A stretch of DNA of 64,000 nucleotides from Dinoroseobacter shibae DFL 12 = DSM 16493 (GCF_000018145.1 NC_009952.1:1364001-1428000); one strand, 5' to 3'; shown: positions 29,332-38,574, counted from the stretch's first letter. Notes: generated from the sequence alone by a model not told the origin. Made by a program: numbers and translations.

Positions 29332-30720
29332 ATGATGACGATCTATGTGGCGCTCGCCTTCCTTGTGGTGGCCTTGGCCAGCGTGGCCGTGGCCCCGCGC
29401 CGCGCCTCGGTCGAGGGGTTCTTCGGCGGCGCCAGCGCCACGGGCGCGGCCCCGGGTCTCTGGACCCTCGTGCTGAGCCAGGTGACCACCTGGATCTTCG
29501 CGCGCTCGCTGATGAACGCGGCGATCCTGGGCTATTTCTACGGGATGGCGGGCACGCTGGCCTATGCGGCCTATTATGGCTCGTTCCTGACGGGCGGGTT
29601 CATCGTGGCGCGCATCCGGGCCCGCGGCGGGCGGTCGGTGCAGGACTGGCTCGGCGCGCAGTTCGGGCGCACGGGGCAGGGCAGCTACAACGTGGTGATC
29701 GCCCTGCGCCTGCTTTCGGAGGTGTTCGCCAACCTGCTGGTGGTCGGCCTGATCTTCAACGCGCTCCTGCCCGAGAGCGGCGCGGGCACGATCGCGGTGC
29801 TGGCCGTGGCGGTCCTGGGCCTCGCCTATTCCGCCTGGGGCGGGCTCTCGGCGGCCTTGCGCACGGATGTGGTGCAGATGCTGCTGTTCCTCGTGGTCTT
29901 CGGCATCGCCTTCGCCGCCCTGGTGACCGGCCCCGACTTCTCCCTCGCCGCGGTGCTGACCGCCGAGGGCACCGCCGGCGCGCGGCAGGGCTGGATCCTG
30001 CTGGCGGTCGCGGCGCTGCAGGTCTACTCCTACCCCGCCCATGACCCGGTGATGATGGATCGCGGCTTTCTCGCGGACGCGAAAACCACCCGCCGGTCGT
30101 TCCTGCATGCCTTCTGGATCTCGGTTCTGTGCATTCTCGGCTTCGGCATGTTCGGCATCCAGGCGAGCCTCGTGGGCGCCGAATACGAGGAGGAGCTTCT
30201 GGGGACATGGGCGGTGATGTTCCCGCCCTGGATCTGGGCCGCGCTGATGCTGTCGCTGCTGATCTCGGCGCTCAGCACGCTCGATTCGGCCCTGTCTTCG
30301 GCCGCGCGCGTCACGGTCGAGGAATTGCGCCTGCTGCCGCGCAGCCTGACGGGCGGGCGCATCGCCATGGTGGGGTTCATGACGCTCGGCGCGGGGCTGA
30401 CGCTCTGGGGCAACGCGTCCCTGTTCGATGCGGTCGCCGTCAGCGGCACGGCCTCGATGTTCCTCACCCCGGTGCTGGTCGTGGGGCTGGTGATGGGCCG
30501 GCCCATCCCGCTCTGGTCCTATCTCGTGGCCTTCGGCGCCGCGATCCTCGGGGCGGCGGCCTATTTTCTGCGCGCCAACGGGATCGTCGCGGCCCTGCTG
30601 CCCGACGCCCATAAATACGACCAGCTTCTGGTGATCTGCATCGCGGTGCTCGCCGTGGGCTTCGCGGCCGTGATCGCCGGGGCCCGCGGACGCCGTCTTG
30701 CAGCAGCCGGGCAACGCTGA
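29332..30720 (+). CDS. sodium:solute symporter family transporter
   Basis: 462 residues with about 13 membrane helices in the LeuT-like SSS layout: helix 1 QVTTWIFARSLMNAA, a long RIRARGGRSVQDWLGAQFG segment after helix 3, and the helix-8-like LISALSTLDSALSSAARVTVEE, which usually carries sodium-site serines. Substrate unknown. Transcribed ahead of the ABC ATPase with a 45-base gap. Confidence 0.85.
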   Translation: MMTIYVALAFLVVALASVAVAPRRASVEGFFGGASATGAAPGLWTLVLSQVTTWIFARSLMNAAILGYFYGMAGTLAYAAYYGSFLTGGFIVARIRARGGRSVQDWLGAQFGRTGQGSYNVVIALRLLSEVFANLLVVGLIFNALLPESGAGTIAVLAVAVLGLAYSAWGGLSAALRTDVVQMLLFLVVFGIAFAALVTGPDFSLAAVLTAEGTAGARQGWILLAVAALQVYSYPAHDPVMMDRGFLADAKTTRRSFLHAFWISVLCILGFGMFGIQASLVGAEYEEELLGTWAVMFPPWIWAALMLSLLISALSTLDSALSSAARVTVEELRLLPRSLTGGRIAMVGFMTLGAGLTLWGNASLFDAVAVSGTASMFLTPVLVVGLVMGRPIPLWSYLVAFGAAILGAAAYFLRANGIVAALLPDAHKYDQLLVICIAVLAVGFAAVIAGARGRRLAAAGQR

Positions 30721-30765
30721 TACCCCTCATTTCCGATAAAAACCTTCGGGATTGAGGCGGCCCTC

Positions 30766-31854
30766 TTGAAACATCAACCGATTCCCCGGCTGGAAGTCTC
30801 CCACCTGGTGCGGGATTTCCAGGGGCAGCGCGTGGTGGACGATGTCTCGATCCGGGTGATGCCGGGGCAGGTCACCTGCCTTCTGGGGCCCTCGGGCTGC
30901 GGCAAATCCACCACCCTGCGGATCATCGCGGGCGTGGACCGGCAGGACTCCGGAACGCTCACCGTCGATGGCGAGGTCGTGTCCTCCGACGACATCCACC
31001 TGCCGCCCGAGGCCCGCTCCGTCGGGCTGATGTTTCAGGATTTCGCGCTCTTTCCCCATCTCTGCGTCGCTGACAACGTGGGCTTCGGCCTCTCCGGCAG
31101 CCGCAAGGAGAAACGCGCGCGCGCCCATGAGCTGCTCGACCGCGTGGGCCTTCTGGGCGACGCCGGGAAATTCCCCCACCAGCTGTCGGGCGGGGAGCAG
31201 CAGCGCGTGGCCCTGGCCCGCGCCATCGCCCCGCGCCCGCGCGTGATGCTGATGGACGAGCCTTTCTCGGGCCTCGACAACCGCCTGCGCGACGGCATCC
31301 GCGACGAGACGCTCGAAGTGCTCAAGGACGAGGGCACCGCCGTCCTGCTCGTGACCCACGAGCCCGAGGAGGCCATGCGCATGGCCGACAACATCGCGCT
31401 GATGCGCGGCGGCAAGATCGTCCAGCAGGGCGCGCCCTACAACGTCTACAACTCCCCCGTGGACAAGGCGGCGGCGGCGTTTTTCAGCGATATCAACGTG
31501 ATCGAGAGCACCGTGCAGGGTGCGCTCACCGAAACCCCCTTCGGCCAGTTCCTCGCCCCCGGCGTGCCCAATGGCGGCCGGGTCGAGATCGTCATCCGGC
31601 CCCAGCACCTGCGCATCGATTTCGACCGGAACGGGCAGGGGCCGCTGCCCACCCCCCAGGACGGCACGCCCGCGCGCGGTACGGTGCAGCGCGCGCGCTT
31701 CATGGGCGCCGAAAGCCTCGTGGAATTCCGCATGGATTTCGACGACGTGATCCTGCGCGCCAAGGTTCCCGGCGTCTTCATGCCCAAACCGGGCACCGTG
31801 CTGTGGCTGTCCATGCGGCGCGACCGCTGTTTCGTCTTCCCCGCCCGCGACTGA
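30766..31854 (+). CDS. ABC transporter ATPase, iron(III)-type, without permease
   Basis: 362-residue ATPase: Walker [10 protein letters not shown] at 41-49, Q loop FQDFALFPH, signature LSGGEQQR at 140-147, Walker B MLMDEP, H loop VTHEPEEA, and a C-terminal TOBE-like regulatory region. This matches FbpC/PotA-type ATPases for iron or polyamines. No permease or binding protein is nearby, so it is an orphan subunit. The apparent start is TTG at 30766, because the frame has no suitable ATG and upstream ribosome-site quality is poor. Confidence 0.87.
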   Translation: MKHQPIPRLEVSHLVRDFQGQRVVDDVSIRVMPGQVTCLLGPSGCGKSTTLRIIAGVDRQDSGTLTVDGEVVSSDDIHLPPEARSVGLMFQDFALFPHLCVADNVGFGLSGSRKEKRARAHELLDRVGLLGDAGKFPHQLSGGEQQRVALARAIAPRPRVMLMDEPFSGLDNRLRDGIRDETLEVLKDEGTAVLLVTHEPEEAMRMADNIALMRGGKIVQQGAPYNVYNSPVDKAAAAFFSDINVIESTVQGALTETPFGQFLAPGVPNGGRVEIVIRPQHLRIDFDRNGQGPLPTPQDGTPARGTVQRARFMGAESLVEFRMDFDDVILRAKVPGVFMPKPGTVLWLSMRRDRCFVFPARD

Positions 31855-31857
31855 CGC

Positions 31858-32517
31858 TCAGACCGCCGCGTGGTAAGCCGCCAGATCCCGCCCGGGCTCG
31901 TCCACGAACAGCGCCGACAGGAGCCGGTGATCTCTGATCTCGTCCAGCCGCACCCGGTGGAACGCCCCGCACCCCTCGCACCAGCCGCCGCAGATCCACA
32001 GCCGCCCGTGATACTCCAGCGCCAGCAGCCGCATCTGGTGCTCGGACCCGTCGCGCAGGCGCAGGGCGATCTTCTGGCGGGCCCGCAACGCCGCCCGCAG
32101 GGTCGGCAGGAAGCGCAGGTATTCCGCCGCCGTCCCCGTGGGCGTCGGCGTGAAGCCCCAGCGCGCCCCGGCGGTGCCCGCATCCTCCGACAGCGCCCCG
32201 TCGATCCGCGCCGACAGGGAGGCCGCCGCCGCCGCCAGCCCCGCATCCCCCGCTTCGCCGACAATCGACAACCCCAGGTGCAGCGCTTCCAACTCCCGCG
32301 CCGACAGGGCCAGCGGCGGCAGGGCGAACGCCGCCGTCAGCCGGTAGCCCTGGCCCGGCGTGCCCGCCAGCGGCACCCCCTCGGCCCGCAGCCGGTCCAT
32401 GTCGCGGTAGATCGTCCGCTCGGTCACGCCGAACCGCGCCGCCAACTCCGCCGCCGTGCGCGCGGGGCCGGTGCCCAGGGACTGGATCAGCGCCTTGAGA
32501 CGTTCTGGACGGGACAT
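31858..32517 (-). CDS. YafY-type HTH/WYL transcriptional regulator
   Basis: 219 residues. The N-terminal HTH_11 domain (RTAAELAARFGVTERTIYRDMDRLRAEG, about 17-45) is followed by a WYL-type ligand domain (QMRLLALEYHGRLWICGGWCEG). The ATG at 32517 is chosen because GGAG lies 6 bases before it; the in-frame ATG at 32529 has its ribosome site too close. A 20-base inverted repeat begins 17 bases upstream, suggesting autoregulation. Convergent with the ABC ATPase, divergent from tatA. Confidence 0.88.
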   Translation of the reverse strand: MSRPERLKALIQSLGTGPARTAAELAARFGVTERTIYRDMDRLRAEGVPLAGTPGQGYRLTAAFALPPLALSARELEALHLGLSIVGEAGDAGLAAAAASLSARIDGALSEDAGTAGARWGFTPTPTGTAAEYLRFLPTLRAALRARQKIALRLRDGSEHQMRLLALEYHGRLWICGGWCEGCGAFHRVRLDEIRDHRLLSALFVDEPGRDLAAYHAAV

Positions 32518-32533
32518 GCGGGGCTCCATTGCT

Positions 32534-32553
32534 CCTGACACTAACCTGTCAGG
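32534..32553. promoter_or_regulatory. inverted-repeat operator upstream of YafY-type regulator
   Basis: CCTGACA (32534-32540), 6-base spacer, TGTCAGG (32547-32553): perfect 7-base arms. Located just upstream of the regulator start on the minus strand, where it would overlap its promoter. YafY/DeoR-like regulators commonly bind TGACA-type inverted repeats in their own promoters, so this is a likely autoregulatory site. Confidence 0.65.
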
Positions 32554-32710
32554 GGCACGGCAGCAATCCCGCCCCGACCTGGCAAATCGCCAGGGGACAC
32601 GGGCAAAATGCCCGCGCCGGGCAAATCGCACTTTTCATCCCCCCCGCCCTTGCGTAGCTCTGGTGCCAACAGCGCCCCGGCGACCGGGCGCGCACCCAGG
32701 AGATACAGAC

Positions 32711-32935
32711 ATGCTCAACAATATCGGACTTCCCGGCCTTCTTCTCATCGCCATCGTGGTGCTCGTGCTCTTCGGGCGCGGCAAGATCAGCTCGCTCATG
32801 GGCGAGGTCGGCAAAGGGATCACCGCCTTCAAGAAGGGCGTGAACGAGAGCAAGGAAGAACTGGAGGATTCCGCCGAGGTCGCCCGGGACGTGACCCCCG
32901 AAAACACCCCCGAGACCGACAAAGACAAAGTCTGA
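32711..32935 (+). CDS. tatA: Sec-independent protein translocase TatA
   Basis: 74 residues: N-terminal membrane helix (about 3-21), the FGRGK hinge, an amphipathic helix (ISSLMGEVGKGITAFKKG) and an acidic tail. TatA oligomers form the twin-arginine translocation pore. First gene of tatABC; starts MLNNIGLPG after the ribosome site AGGAGATAC. Confidence 0.96.
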   Translation: MLNNIGLPGLLLIAIVVLVLFGRGKISSLMGEVGKGITAFKKGVNESKEELEDSAEVARDVTPENTPETDKDKV

Positions 32936-32953
32936 TCCGGATCGGATCGCAGG

Positions 32954-33421
32954 ATGTTTGATCTCGGCTGGACCGAACTTCTGGTGGTCGGCATTGTCGC
33001 GCTGATCGTCGTGGGGCCCAAGGATTTGCCCAAGCTGTTCCGCACCCTCGGGCGGTTCACGGGCAAGATGCGCGGCATGGCCCGCGAGTTCAGCCGCGCC
33101 ATGGACGACGCGGCCAACGAGTCGGGCGTCAAGGACATGGCCAAGGATTTCAAGGACGCGGCCAACCCCAAGAAGATGGGCATCGACCGGCTGGAAGACG
33201 CCGCCAAATCCTTCGAGAAATGGCAACCCGGGACCGAAACCGACCGTCTGTCCAAGGACCGCGCCGAGGCCGCCAAAAAGATCCACGAGGTCAGCGCGAA
33301 AAAGGCGCAGGCCCGCCTGGATGCCGAGAAGGCCGCCAAGGCCGCCGAGGCCGCGCCCAAGACGGACCGCCCCGACGAGACGCCCACACCCCCGGCCGCG
33401 CCGCAAGCTGACAAGGCCTGA
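32954..33421 (+). CDS. tatB: Sec-independent protein translocase TatB
   Basis: 155 residues: MFDLGWTELLVVGIVALIVVGPKDLP is the typical TatB membrane helix with the G-P hinge, followed by a long amphipathic helix and an Ala/Lys/Pro-rich C-terminus. TatB joins TatC to receive twin-arginine signal peptides. Confidence 0.95.
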   Translation: MFDLGWTELLVVGIVALIVVGPKDLPKLFRTLGRFTGKMRGMAREFSRAMDDAANESGVKDMAKDFKDAANPKKMGIDRLEDAAKSFEKWQPGTETDRLSKDRAEAAKKIHEVSAKKAQARLDAEKAAKAAEAAPKTDRPDETPTPPAAPQADKA

Positions 33422-33429
33422 CGCCCCCC

Positions 33430-34470
33430 ATGTCCAAACCCGACGAAATAGAAGACAGCAGCGCCCCGCTGATCGAGCATCTGGCAGAGCTGCGCACCCG
33501 GCTGATCCGCTCGGTGCTGGCCTTCATCGTGGGCATCGTGCTGGCCTTCACCGTGGCCGAGCCGATCCTGCAATTCCTGCTGGTGCCGATCGAGGAAACC
33601 CTGCGCGAGCTGGGCGACCCGTCGCCGACGCTGCAATACACCTCGCCCCAGGAATACCTCTTCACGCTGTTCCGCATCTCCATGGTGTTCGGCTTCGCGC
33701 TGTCCTTCCCGGTGATCGCGCACCAGCTCTGGCGCTTCGTGGCGCCGGGCCTCTACCGCACGGAAAAGGCGGCGTTTCTGCCCTTCATCATCGCCTCGCC
33801 CTTCATGTTCCTGCTGGGCGCGAGCTTCGCGCATTTCGTGGTGACACCGCTCGCCATGGCGTTCTTTCTGGGCTTCGCCGATGTCAGCTCGATCTTCGCC
33901 AACCTGCTGTCGGGGGCCGCGCCCGATGTGCCCGACGGGGTGATCCTCGTGCCGCCCGAGACCGGCCCGCCGGTCATCTCTCCGGATGTCGATGGCCTGA
34001 GCAACATGCCGATCATCGTGCCGGAAACCGAGGAGGGCGTGCGCATCACCTTCTTCGGCAAGGTGAACGAAAGCCTCGACATCACCCTGAAATTCATCAT
34101 GGCTTTCGGGCTGTGTTTCCAGCTGCCTGTTCTGCTGACGCTGATGGGCAAGGCGGGGCTGGTCTCGGCCGAGGGGCTGGGGACCGTGCGCAAATACGCC
34201 ATGGTGGGCATCCTGCTGCTGGCGGCACTGGTGACCCCGCCCGACGTGGTCACGCAGCTGATCCTCTTCGTGGTGGTCTACGGGCTCTACGAGGTGTCGA
34301 TCTTCCTCGTGCGCCGCGTCGAGAAGAAGCGCGAGAAGGAGCTGCGCGCGCAAGGTTTGTGGGATGAAGACGACGACGCCCCCGACCTTGAGGACGACCC
34401 GCTTTACGACGAGTTCCGCGACGACGACGATCCGGCGGCCAAGCCGGGCCCGGGAGGCAACAAGATTTGA
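33430..34470 (+). CDS. tatC: Sec-independent protein translocase TatC with enlarged periplasmic loop
   Basis: Six-helix receptor for twin-arginine signal peptides. Signatures: LIEHLAELRTRL at 14-25, FRISMVFGFALSFPV at 81-95 and the FGLCFQLPV block at 226-234. At 346 residues it is about 90 longer than E. coli TatC: residues roughly 152-215, between helices 3 and 4, hold a Pro/Val/Asp-rich insertion (VPPETGPP, VPETEEG), and the C-terminus has an acidic tail. Couples to the next gene by a TTGA overlap. Confidence 0.95.
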   Translation: MSKPDEIEDSSAPLIEHLAELRTRLIRSVLAFIVGIVLAFTVAEPILQFLLVPIEETLRELGDPSPTLQYTSPQEYLFTLFRISMVFGFALSFPVIAHQLWRFVAPGLYRTEKAAFLPFIIASPFMFLLGASFAHFVVTPLAMAFFLGFADVSSIFANLLSGAAPDVPDGVILVPPETGPPVISPDVDGLSNMPIIVPETEEGVRITFFGKVNESLDITLKFIMAFGLCFQLPVLLTLMGKAGLVSAEGLGTVRKYAMVGILLLAALVTPPDVVTQLILFVVVYGLYEVSIFLVRRVEKKREKELRAQGLWDEDDDAPDLEDDPLYDEFRDDDDPAAKPGPGGNKI

Positions 34471-35318
34471 CCGAAGACGTGATGGTACGGATCGCCGAGG
34501 CGCTGGAGCGTCTCGCGCCGCCGCCCTTGGCCGCCCCGGATTTCACCCGCGCCGACGCCTTCCTGTGGCAAGAACGGCCCGAGGCGGTGCTGCCGGTGCG
34601 CGACGTCAACCGGATCGACATCGCCCTGCTGGTGGGCATTACCCGGGCGCGCGACACCTTGCTGGAGAACACCCTGCAGTTCGCCCGCGGTCTGCCCGCG
34701 AACAACGCGCTCCTCTGGGGCGCGCGGGGGATGGGGAAATCGTCGCTGGTCAAGGCGGTCCATGCCGAAGTGCTACGCCAGGGGCACGAGTTGAAGCTGG
34801 TGGAGGTGCCGCGCGAGGATCTCGCCAGCATCGGGCGGCTGCTCGACCATCTGCGCGCCGCGCCCGGCCATCGCTTCGTGCTCTATTGCGACGATCTGAG
34901 CTTTTCCCATGACGACCAGCACTACAAATCGCTCAAGGCGGTGCTGGATGGCGGCATCGCCGGGCGGCCGGACAACGTGGTGTTCTACGCCACCTCGAAC
35001 CGCCGCCACCTGATGCCCCGCGACATGATCGAGAACGAGCGATCGTCCGCGATCAACCCCTCCGAGGCGGTGGAGGAAAAGGTGTCGCTCTCGGACCGGT
35101 TCGGGCTCTGGCTGGGCTTTCATGCCTGTGGGCAGGACGAGTATCTCGCGATGATCGACGGCTACTGCGCGGCCTACGGGCTGCAGGTCGCGCCCGAGGT
35201 GCTGCGCGCCGAGGCGATCGAGTGGCAGGCGACCCGTGGCGGGCGCTCGGGCCGGGTCGCGTGGCAGTTCTTCACCGATCTCGCCGGGCGGCATGGCGTG
35301 ACGCTCAACGCGCCGTAA
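34467..35318 (+). CDS. DUF815-type AAA ATPase
   Basis: 283-residue ATP-binding protein. Walker A GARGMGKSS at 85-93, Walker B region VLYCDDLSF, sensor-like YATSNRRHLMPRDM and the family segment EEKVSLSDRFGLWLGFH fit DUF815. Apparent start is TTG at 34467, overlapping the tatC stop; ATG at 34482 is an alternative. Role unknown. Coupling with tatC suggests co-expression with the Tat system, but a functional link is not shown. Confidence 0.88.
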   Translation: MTEDVMVRIAEALERLAPPPLAAPDFTRADAFLWQERPEAVLPVRDVNRIDIALLVGITRARDTLLENTLQFARGLPANNALLWGARGMGKSSLVKAVHAEVLRQGHELKLVEVPREDLASIGRLLDHLRAAPGHRFVLYCDDLSFSHDDQHYKSLKAVLDGGIAGRPDNVVFYATSNRRHLMPRDMIENERSSAINPSEAVEEKVSLSDRFGLWLGFHACGQDEYLAMIDGYCAAYGLQVAPEVLRAEAIEWQATRGGRSGRVAWQFFTDLAGRHGVTLNAP

Positions 35319-35415
35319 ATACTGGGAAAACCGGATTGTCAGGCAATTTGCCCGACACTTGCCATACACATGCCCGACACAAAGCCGACGCTGCGCCGAC
35401 CGGTGCCCGCAGGGC

Positions 35416-36000
35416 TCAGACGCCCCGTTCGAGGATCAGGCGGCCTTCGTTGATCTCGATCCGGTCGAAGCTGTTGAGATAGCTCATCCCCAGAAGGGAC
35501 CGGTGCATCTCTCCGCCATTGACCACCGCGCGCACGTTCTCGTCCGAAATCCCACCCAGGCGCACTTCCTTCAAGCGCACCGGCGCGGTTTCCACCCGCC
35601 CGTTCGCGGTCATGGCCAGCCCCGAAAACATCAGGTTTTCCGGGTTGATCCCGGCCCGTGCGGCGTCCTGCAGGCTCAGCACCATGTCGCTCGCGCCGGT
35701 ATCCACGATGAATTCGATAGGCGCGCCGTTCACGTCCAGGACCACGTGGTAATGCCCGTCCATGGCGCGGGGGATTTCCACCCGGCCGGTTTCGGCAAAG
35801 ACCGACTGCCGGGGCAGGGGCGAGCGCTGGTCGCTGAACACGCCGTAACCGATCACCACCAGCGCAAACAGCAGCGCCCAGGACGTCGCCGTGCGCACCA
35901 AAGCGCCCAGCTGGCCACGAAATGCCATCAGGGTGCCGCCGCCGATGAACAGAAGCAGCAAAATCAGGTAGATCAGGTTGGGGACGGATATCTCGCTCAT
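35416..36000 (-). CDS. retropepsin-like aspartic protease, membrane-anchored
   Basis: 194 residues: two membrane helices (about 9-26 and 39-55), then a retropepsin-like domain with the active-site triad D100-T-G, the flap-like segment LKEVRLGGI and the terminal block LLGMSYLNSFDRIEINEGRL. This matches the clan AA family TIGR02281 (from recollection). Active as a homodimer if real retropepsin. Periplasmic domain predicted. Substrate unknown. Confidence 0.88.
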   Translation of the reverse strand: MSEISVPNLIYLILLLLFIGGGTLMAFRGQLGALVRTATSWALLFALVVIGYGVFSDQRSPLPRQSVFAETGRVEIPRAMDGHYHVVLDVNGAPIEFIVDTGASDMVLSLQDAARAGINPENLMFSGLAMTANGRVETAPVRLKEVRLGGISDENVRAVVNGGEMHRSLLGMSYLNSFDRIEINEGRLILERGV

Positions 36001-36044
36001 GCCCTTCTATATAGGACGTTCCGCCGCAGGGGGGAGAGGGGATG

Positions 36045-36671
36045 TCACAAAACCCCCAGATCGATCATCCCGTCGAGCACGAATTGCACCGACAGCGCCG
36101 CAAGGAGCATGCCCAACAGGCGCGTGATGACGTTGATGCCCACCTGGCCCAAGAGCCGCTCCAACATCCCGGCTAGCAAAAACAGGGCCAGAACGCAGAT
36201 CAGCACCACCAGCATCACCCCGTGGACAGAGGCCACATGCAGCCAGTTGCCCTGGGCCTCGCCGGTCAGCAGGATCATCGTCGCAATGGCCCCGGGCCCG
36301 GCGATCAGCGGCGTGGCCAGCGGGAAGACCGAAGGGTCCTCCGGGTGGCCCTCATCGGCAGTGGCGGCCTGGTCCTCGCGCCGTTTCGTGCGCCGCTCGA
36401 ACAGCATGTCGAGGGCGGTCAGGAACAACAGGATCCCGCCCGCGATCCGAAAGGCGGGCATCGAGATGCCGAGAAACCCCAGCACCGCTTCGCCCGCCAC
36501 CCCGAACAGCGTCAGAAGCCCGAGTGCCACGCCGCAGGAGCGCAGGGCAATCGCCCGCCGCGCCCGTGCATCCATGCCCTGGGTCAGCGCCACGAAAAGC
36601 GGCGCGAGCCCGATCGGGTCGATCACGACGAACAGTGCGACAAAGGCGGTGATGGCTTCGGGGCTGGTCAT
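36045..36671 (-). CDS. MarC family integral membrane protein
   Basis: 208 residues with six membrane helices and the family segments VVIDPIGLAPLFVALTQG and PLATPLIAGPGAIATMILL. MarC/UPF0056 proteins have no proven transport function despite the name. Lies 44 bases downstream of the aspartic protease on the same strand. Confidence 0.92.
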   Translation of the reverse strand: MTSPEAITAFVALFVVIDPIGLAPLFVALTQGMDARARRAIALRSCGVALGLLTLFGVAGEAVLGFLGISMPAFRIAGGILLFLTALDMLFERRTKRREDQAATADEGHPEDPSVFPLATPLIAGPGAIATMILLTGEAQGNWLHVASVHGVMLVVLICVLALFLLAGMLERLLGQVGINVITRLLGMLLAALSVQFVLDGMIDLGVL

Positions 36672-36717
36672 GGCCCCGCTTTAGGCGGGCCGGGTCGGTC
36701 TGGCAAGCCCGGGCGGC

Positions 36718-38574
36718 TCAGGCGGCCTTTTCGGCCTTCTCCAGCTTCTCGAGCGCGGCCATCCACATCGCCTCCGCCCGGTCGAGCCCGTCCATCACCT
36801 CGGCATATTTGCGGTTCCAGGTTTCCAGCTCACCCGCCTTGGCGTCCTCGTAAAGCGCGGGGTCGGCGAGCTTTTTCGACAGCTTTTCCTGCATCTCGGT
36901 GATCTTCTTCACCCGTTCCTCGCATTTGCGGGCCTCGGCGCGCAGGGCCAGGATCGCATCGCGCGAGGGGCGTTTGGGCGCGGTCTCGGGGGCGGCCTTG
37001 GGCTTGCGCGGCTTGTCGGGCGTCAGCAGCATCTGGCGGTAGGCCTCGAGATCATCCTCGTAAGGCGCCACATGGCCGTCCTTGACCAGCCACAGCCGGT
37101 CGGCCACCAGGCTCAGCAGGTGCATGTCGTGGCTCACCAGGATCACAGCCCCCGTATAGGCGGTCAGGGCCTCGACCAGCGCCTCACGGCTTTCGATATC
37201 CAGGTGGTTCGTCGGCTCGTCCAGGATCAGCAGATGCGGCGCGTCCAGCGTCGCCAGCAGCAGTGACAGCCGCGCCTTCTGCCCGCCCGACAGGCGTCCG
37301 ACCTCGGTCTCGGCTTGTGCGGCCATCAGCCCGAAGCCCGCCAGCCGCGCGCGCAGCCTGGCCTGGCCTTCATCGGGACGCACGCGCAGCAGGTGCTGCA
37401 GCGGGGTTTCCTCGACCCGCAACTCGTCCACCTGGTGCTGGGCGAAGAACCCGATGCGCAGCTTGTTCGACGCGGTCAGCGTGCCGTCCATCGCCTCCAG
37501 CCGCCCGGCGAGCAGCTTGGACAGGGTCGACTTGCCCTCGCCATTGCGGCCCAGCAGCGCGATCCGGTCGTCCTGGTCGATCCGCAGGGACAGCCCGCGC
37601 AAAACGGCCGTCCCGTCGTAGCCGACCGAGGCCCCCTCGGTCGCCACGATGGGTGGGCTGAGTTCCTCGGGGGTGGGGAAGGTGAAGACCGTGCGCGCGG
37701 CATCCTCGGGGACGCGGATCGTCTCCATCTTTTCCAGCATCTTGACCCGGCTCTGGGCCTGCTTGGCCTTCGACGCCTTGGCCTTGAACCGGTTCACGAA
37801 GCTCTCGAGATGGGCGCGCTTGGCGTCCTGTTTGCGCGCCGCGGCGGCTTGCAGCGCGCGTTTCTCGGCGCGCTGGCGGGCGAACTGGTCATAGGGGCCG
37901 GTATAGAAGGTGAGCTTGCGGTCCTCGAGATGCAGGATCCCGCCCACGGCGCGGTTCAGCAGCCCCCGGTCGTGGGAGACGATCAGCACCGTGTGCGGAT
38001 AGCGGGCGAGATACGCCTCCAGCCAGAGCGCCCCTTCGAGGTCGAGATAGTTGGTCGGCTCGTCCAGCAGCAGCAGGTCGGGTTGCGAGAACAGCACCGC
38101 CGCCAGCGCCACCCGCATCCGCCAGCCGCCCGAGAAGGCCGAGCACGGCTGGTGCGTCTCGGGCTCGGTGAAGCCCAGACCGCGCAGGATGGACGACGCG
38201 CGCGCCTCGGCCGACCAGGCGTCGATATCCGCGAGCCGCGTCTGGATCTCGGCGATCCGGCCCGGGTCGGTGGCGGTCTCGGCCTCCGCCATCAGGCCCG
38301 CGCGTTCGGTGTCGGCGGCCAGCACCGTGTTCAGCAGCGACACCTCGTTGCCCGGCACCTCCTGGCTGACCCCGCCGATCCGCGCGCCGCGGGGCAGGGT
38401 GATCTCGCCCGTATCGAGCGTCAGCTCGCCCCGGATCAGCCGGAAAAGCGTGGTCTTGCCGGTCCCGTTGCGCCCCACCAGGCCGACCTTGTGACCACTG
38501 GGGATCACCGCGGAGGCATGTTCGAGCAGCGGGCGCCCCTCGACCGAATAGGAGATGTCATCGATGCGTAGCAT
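36718..38574 (-). CDS. ABC-F family ATPase
   Basis: 618-residue soluble protein with two ABC domains: Walker A GRNGTGKTT and GRNGEGKST, signatures FSGGWRMR and LSGGQKARL, and an intervening arm and linker (about 235-300). The C-terminal 100 residues form a Lys/Glu coiled coil. No membrane segments. ABC-F proteins act on the ribosomal E site; this one resembles the Uup/YheS type, YheS more closely by layout. Single transcription unit, divergent from ndk. Confidence 0.92.
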   Translation of the reverse strand: MLRIDDISYSVEGRPLLEHASAVIPSGHKVGLVGRNGTGKTTLFRLIRGELTLDTGEITLPRGARIGGVSQEVPGNEVSLLNTVLAADTERAGLMAEAETATDPGRIAEIQTRLADIDAWSAEARASSILRGLGFTEPETHQPCSAFSGGWRMRVALAAVLFSQPDLLLLDEPTNYLDLEGALWLEAYLARYPHTVLIVSHDRGLLNRAVGGILHLEDRKLTFYTGPYDQFARQRAEKRALQAAAARKQDAKRAHLESFVNRFKAKASKAKQAQSRVKMLEKMETIRVPEDAARTVFTFPTPEELSPPIVATEGASVGYDGTAVLRGLSLRIDQDDRIALLGRNGEGKSTLSKLLAGRLEAMDGTLTASNKLRIGFFAQHQVDELRVEETPLQHLLRVRPDEGQARLRARLAGFGLMAAQAETEVGRLSGGQKARLSLLLATLDAPHLLILDEPTNHLDIESREALVEALTAYTGAVILVSHDMHLLSLVADRLWLVKDGHVAPYEDDLEAYRQMLLTPDKPRKPKAAPETAPKRPSRDAILALRAEARKCEERVKKITEMQEKLSKKLADPALYEDAKAGELETWNRKYAEVMDGLDRAEAMWMAALEKLEKAEKAA

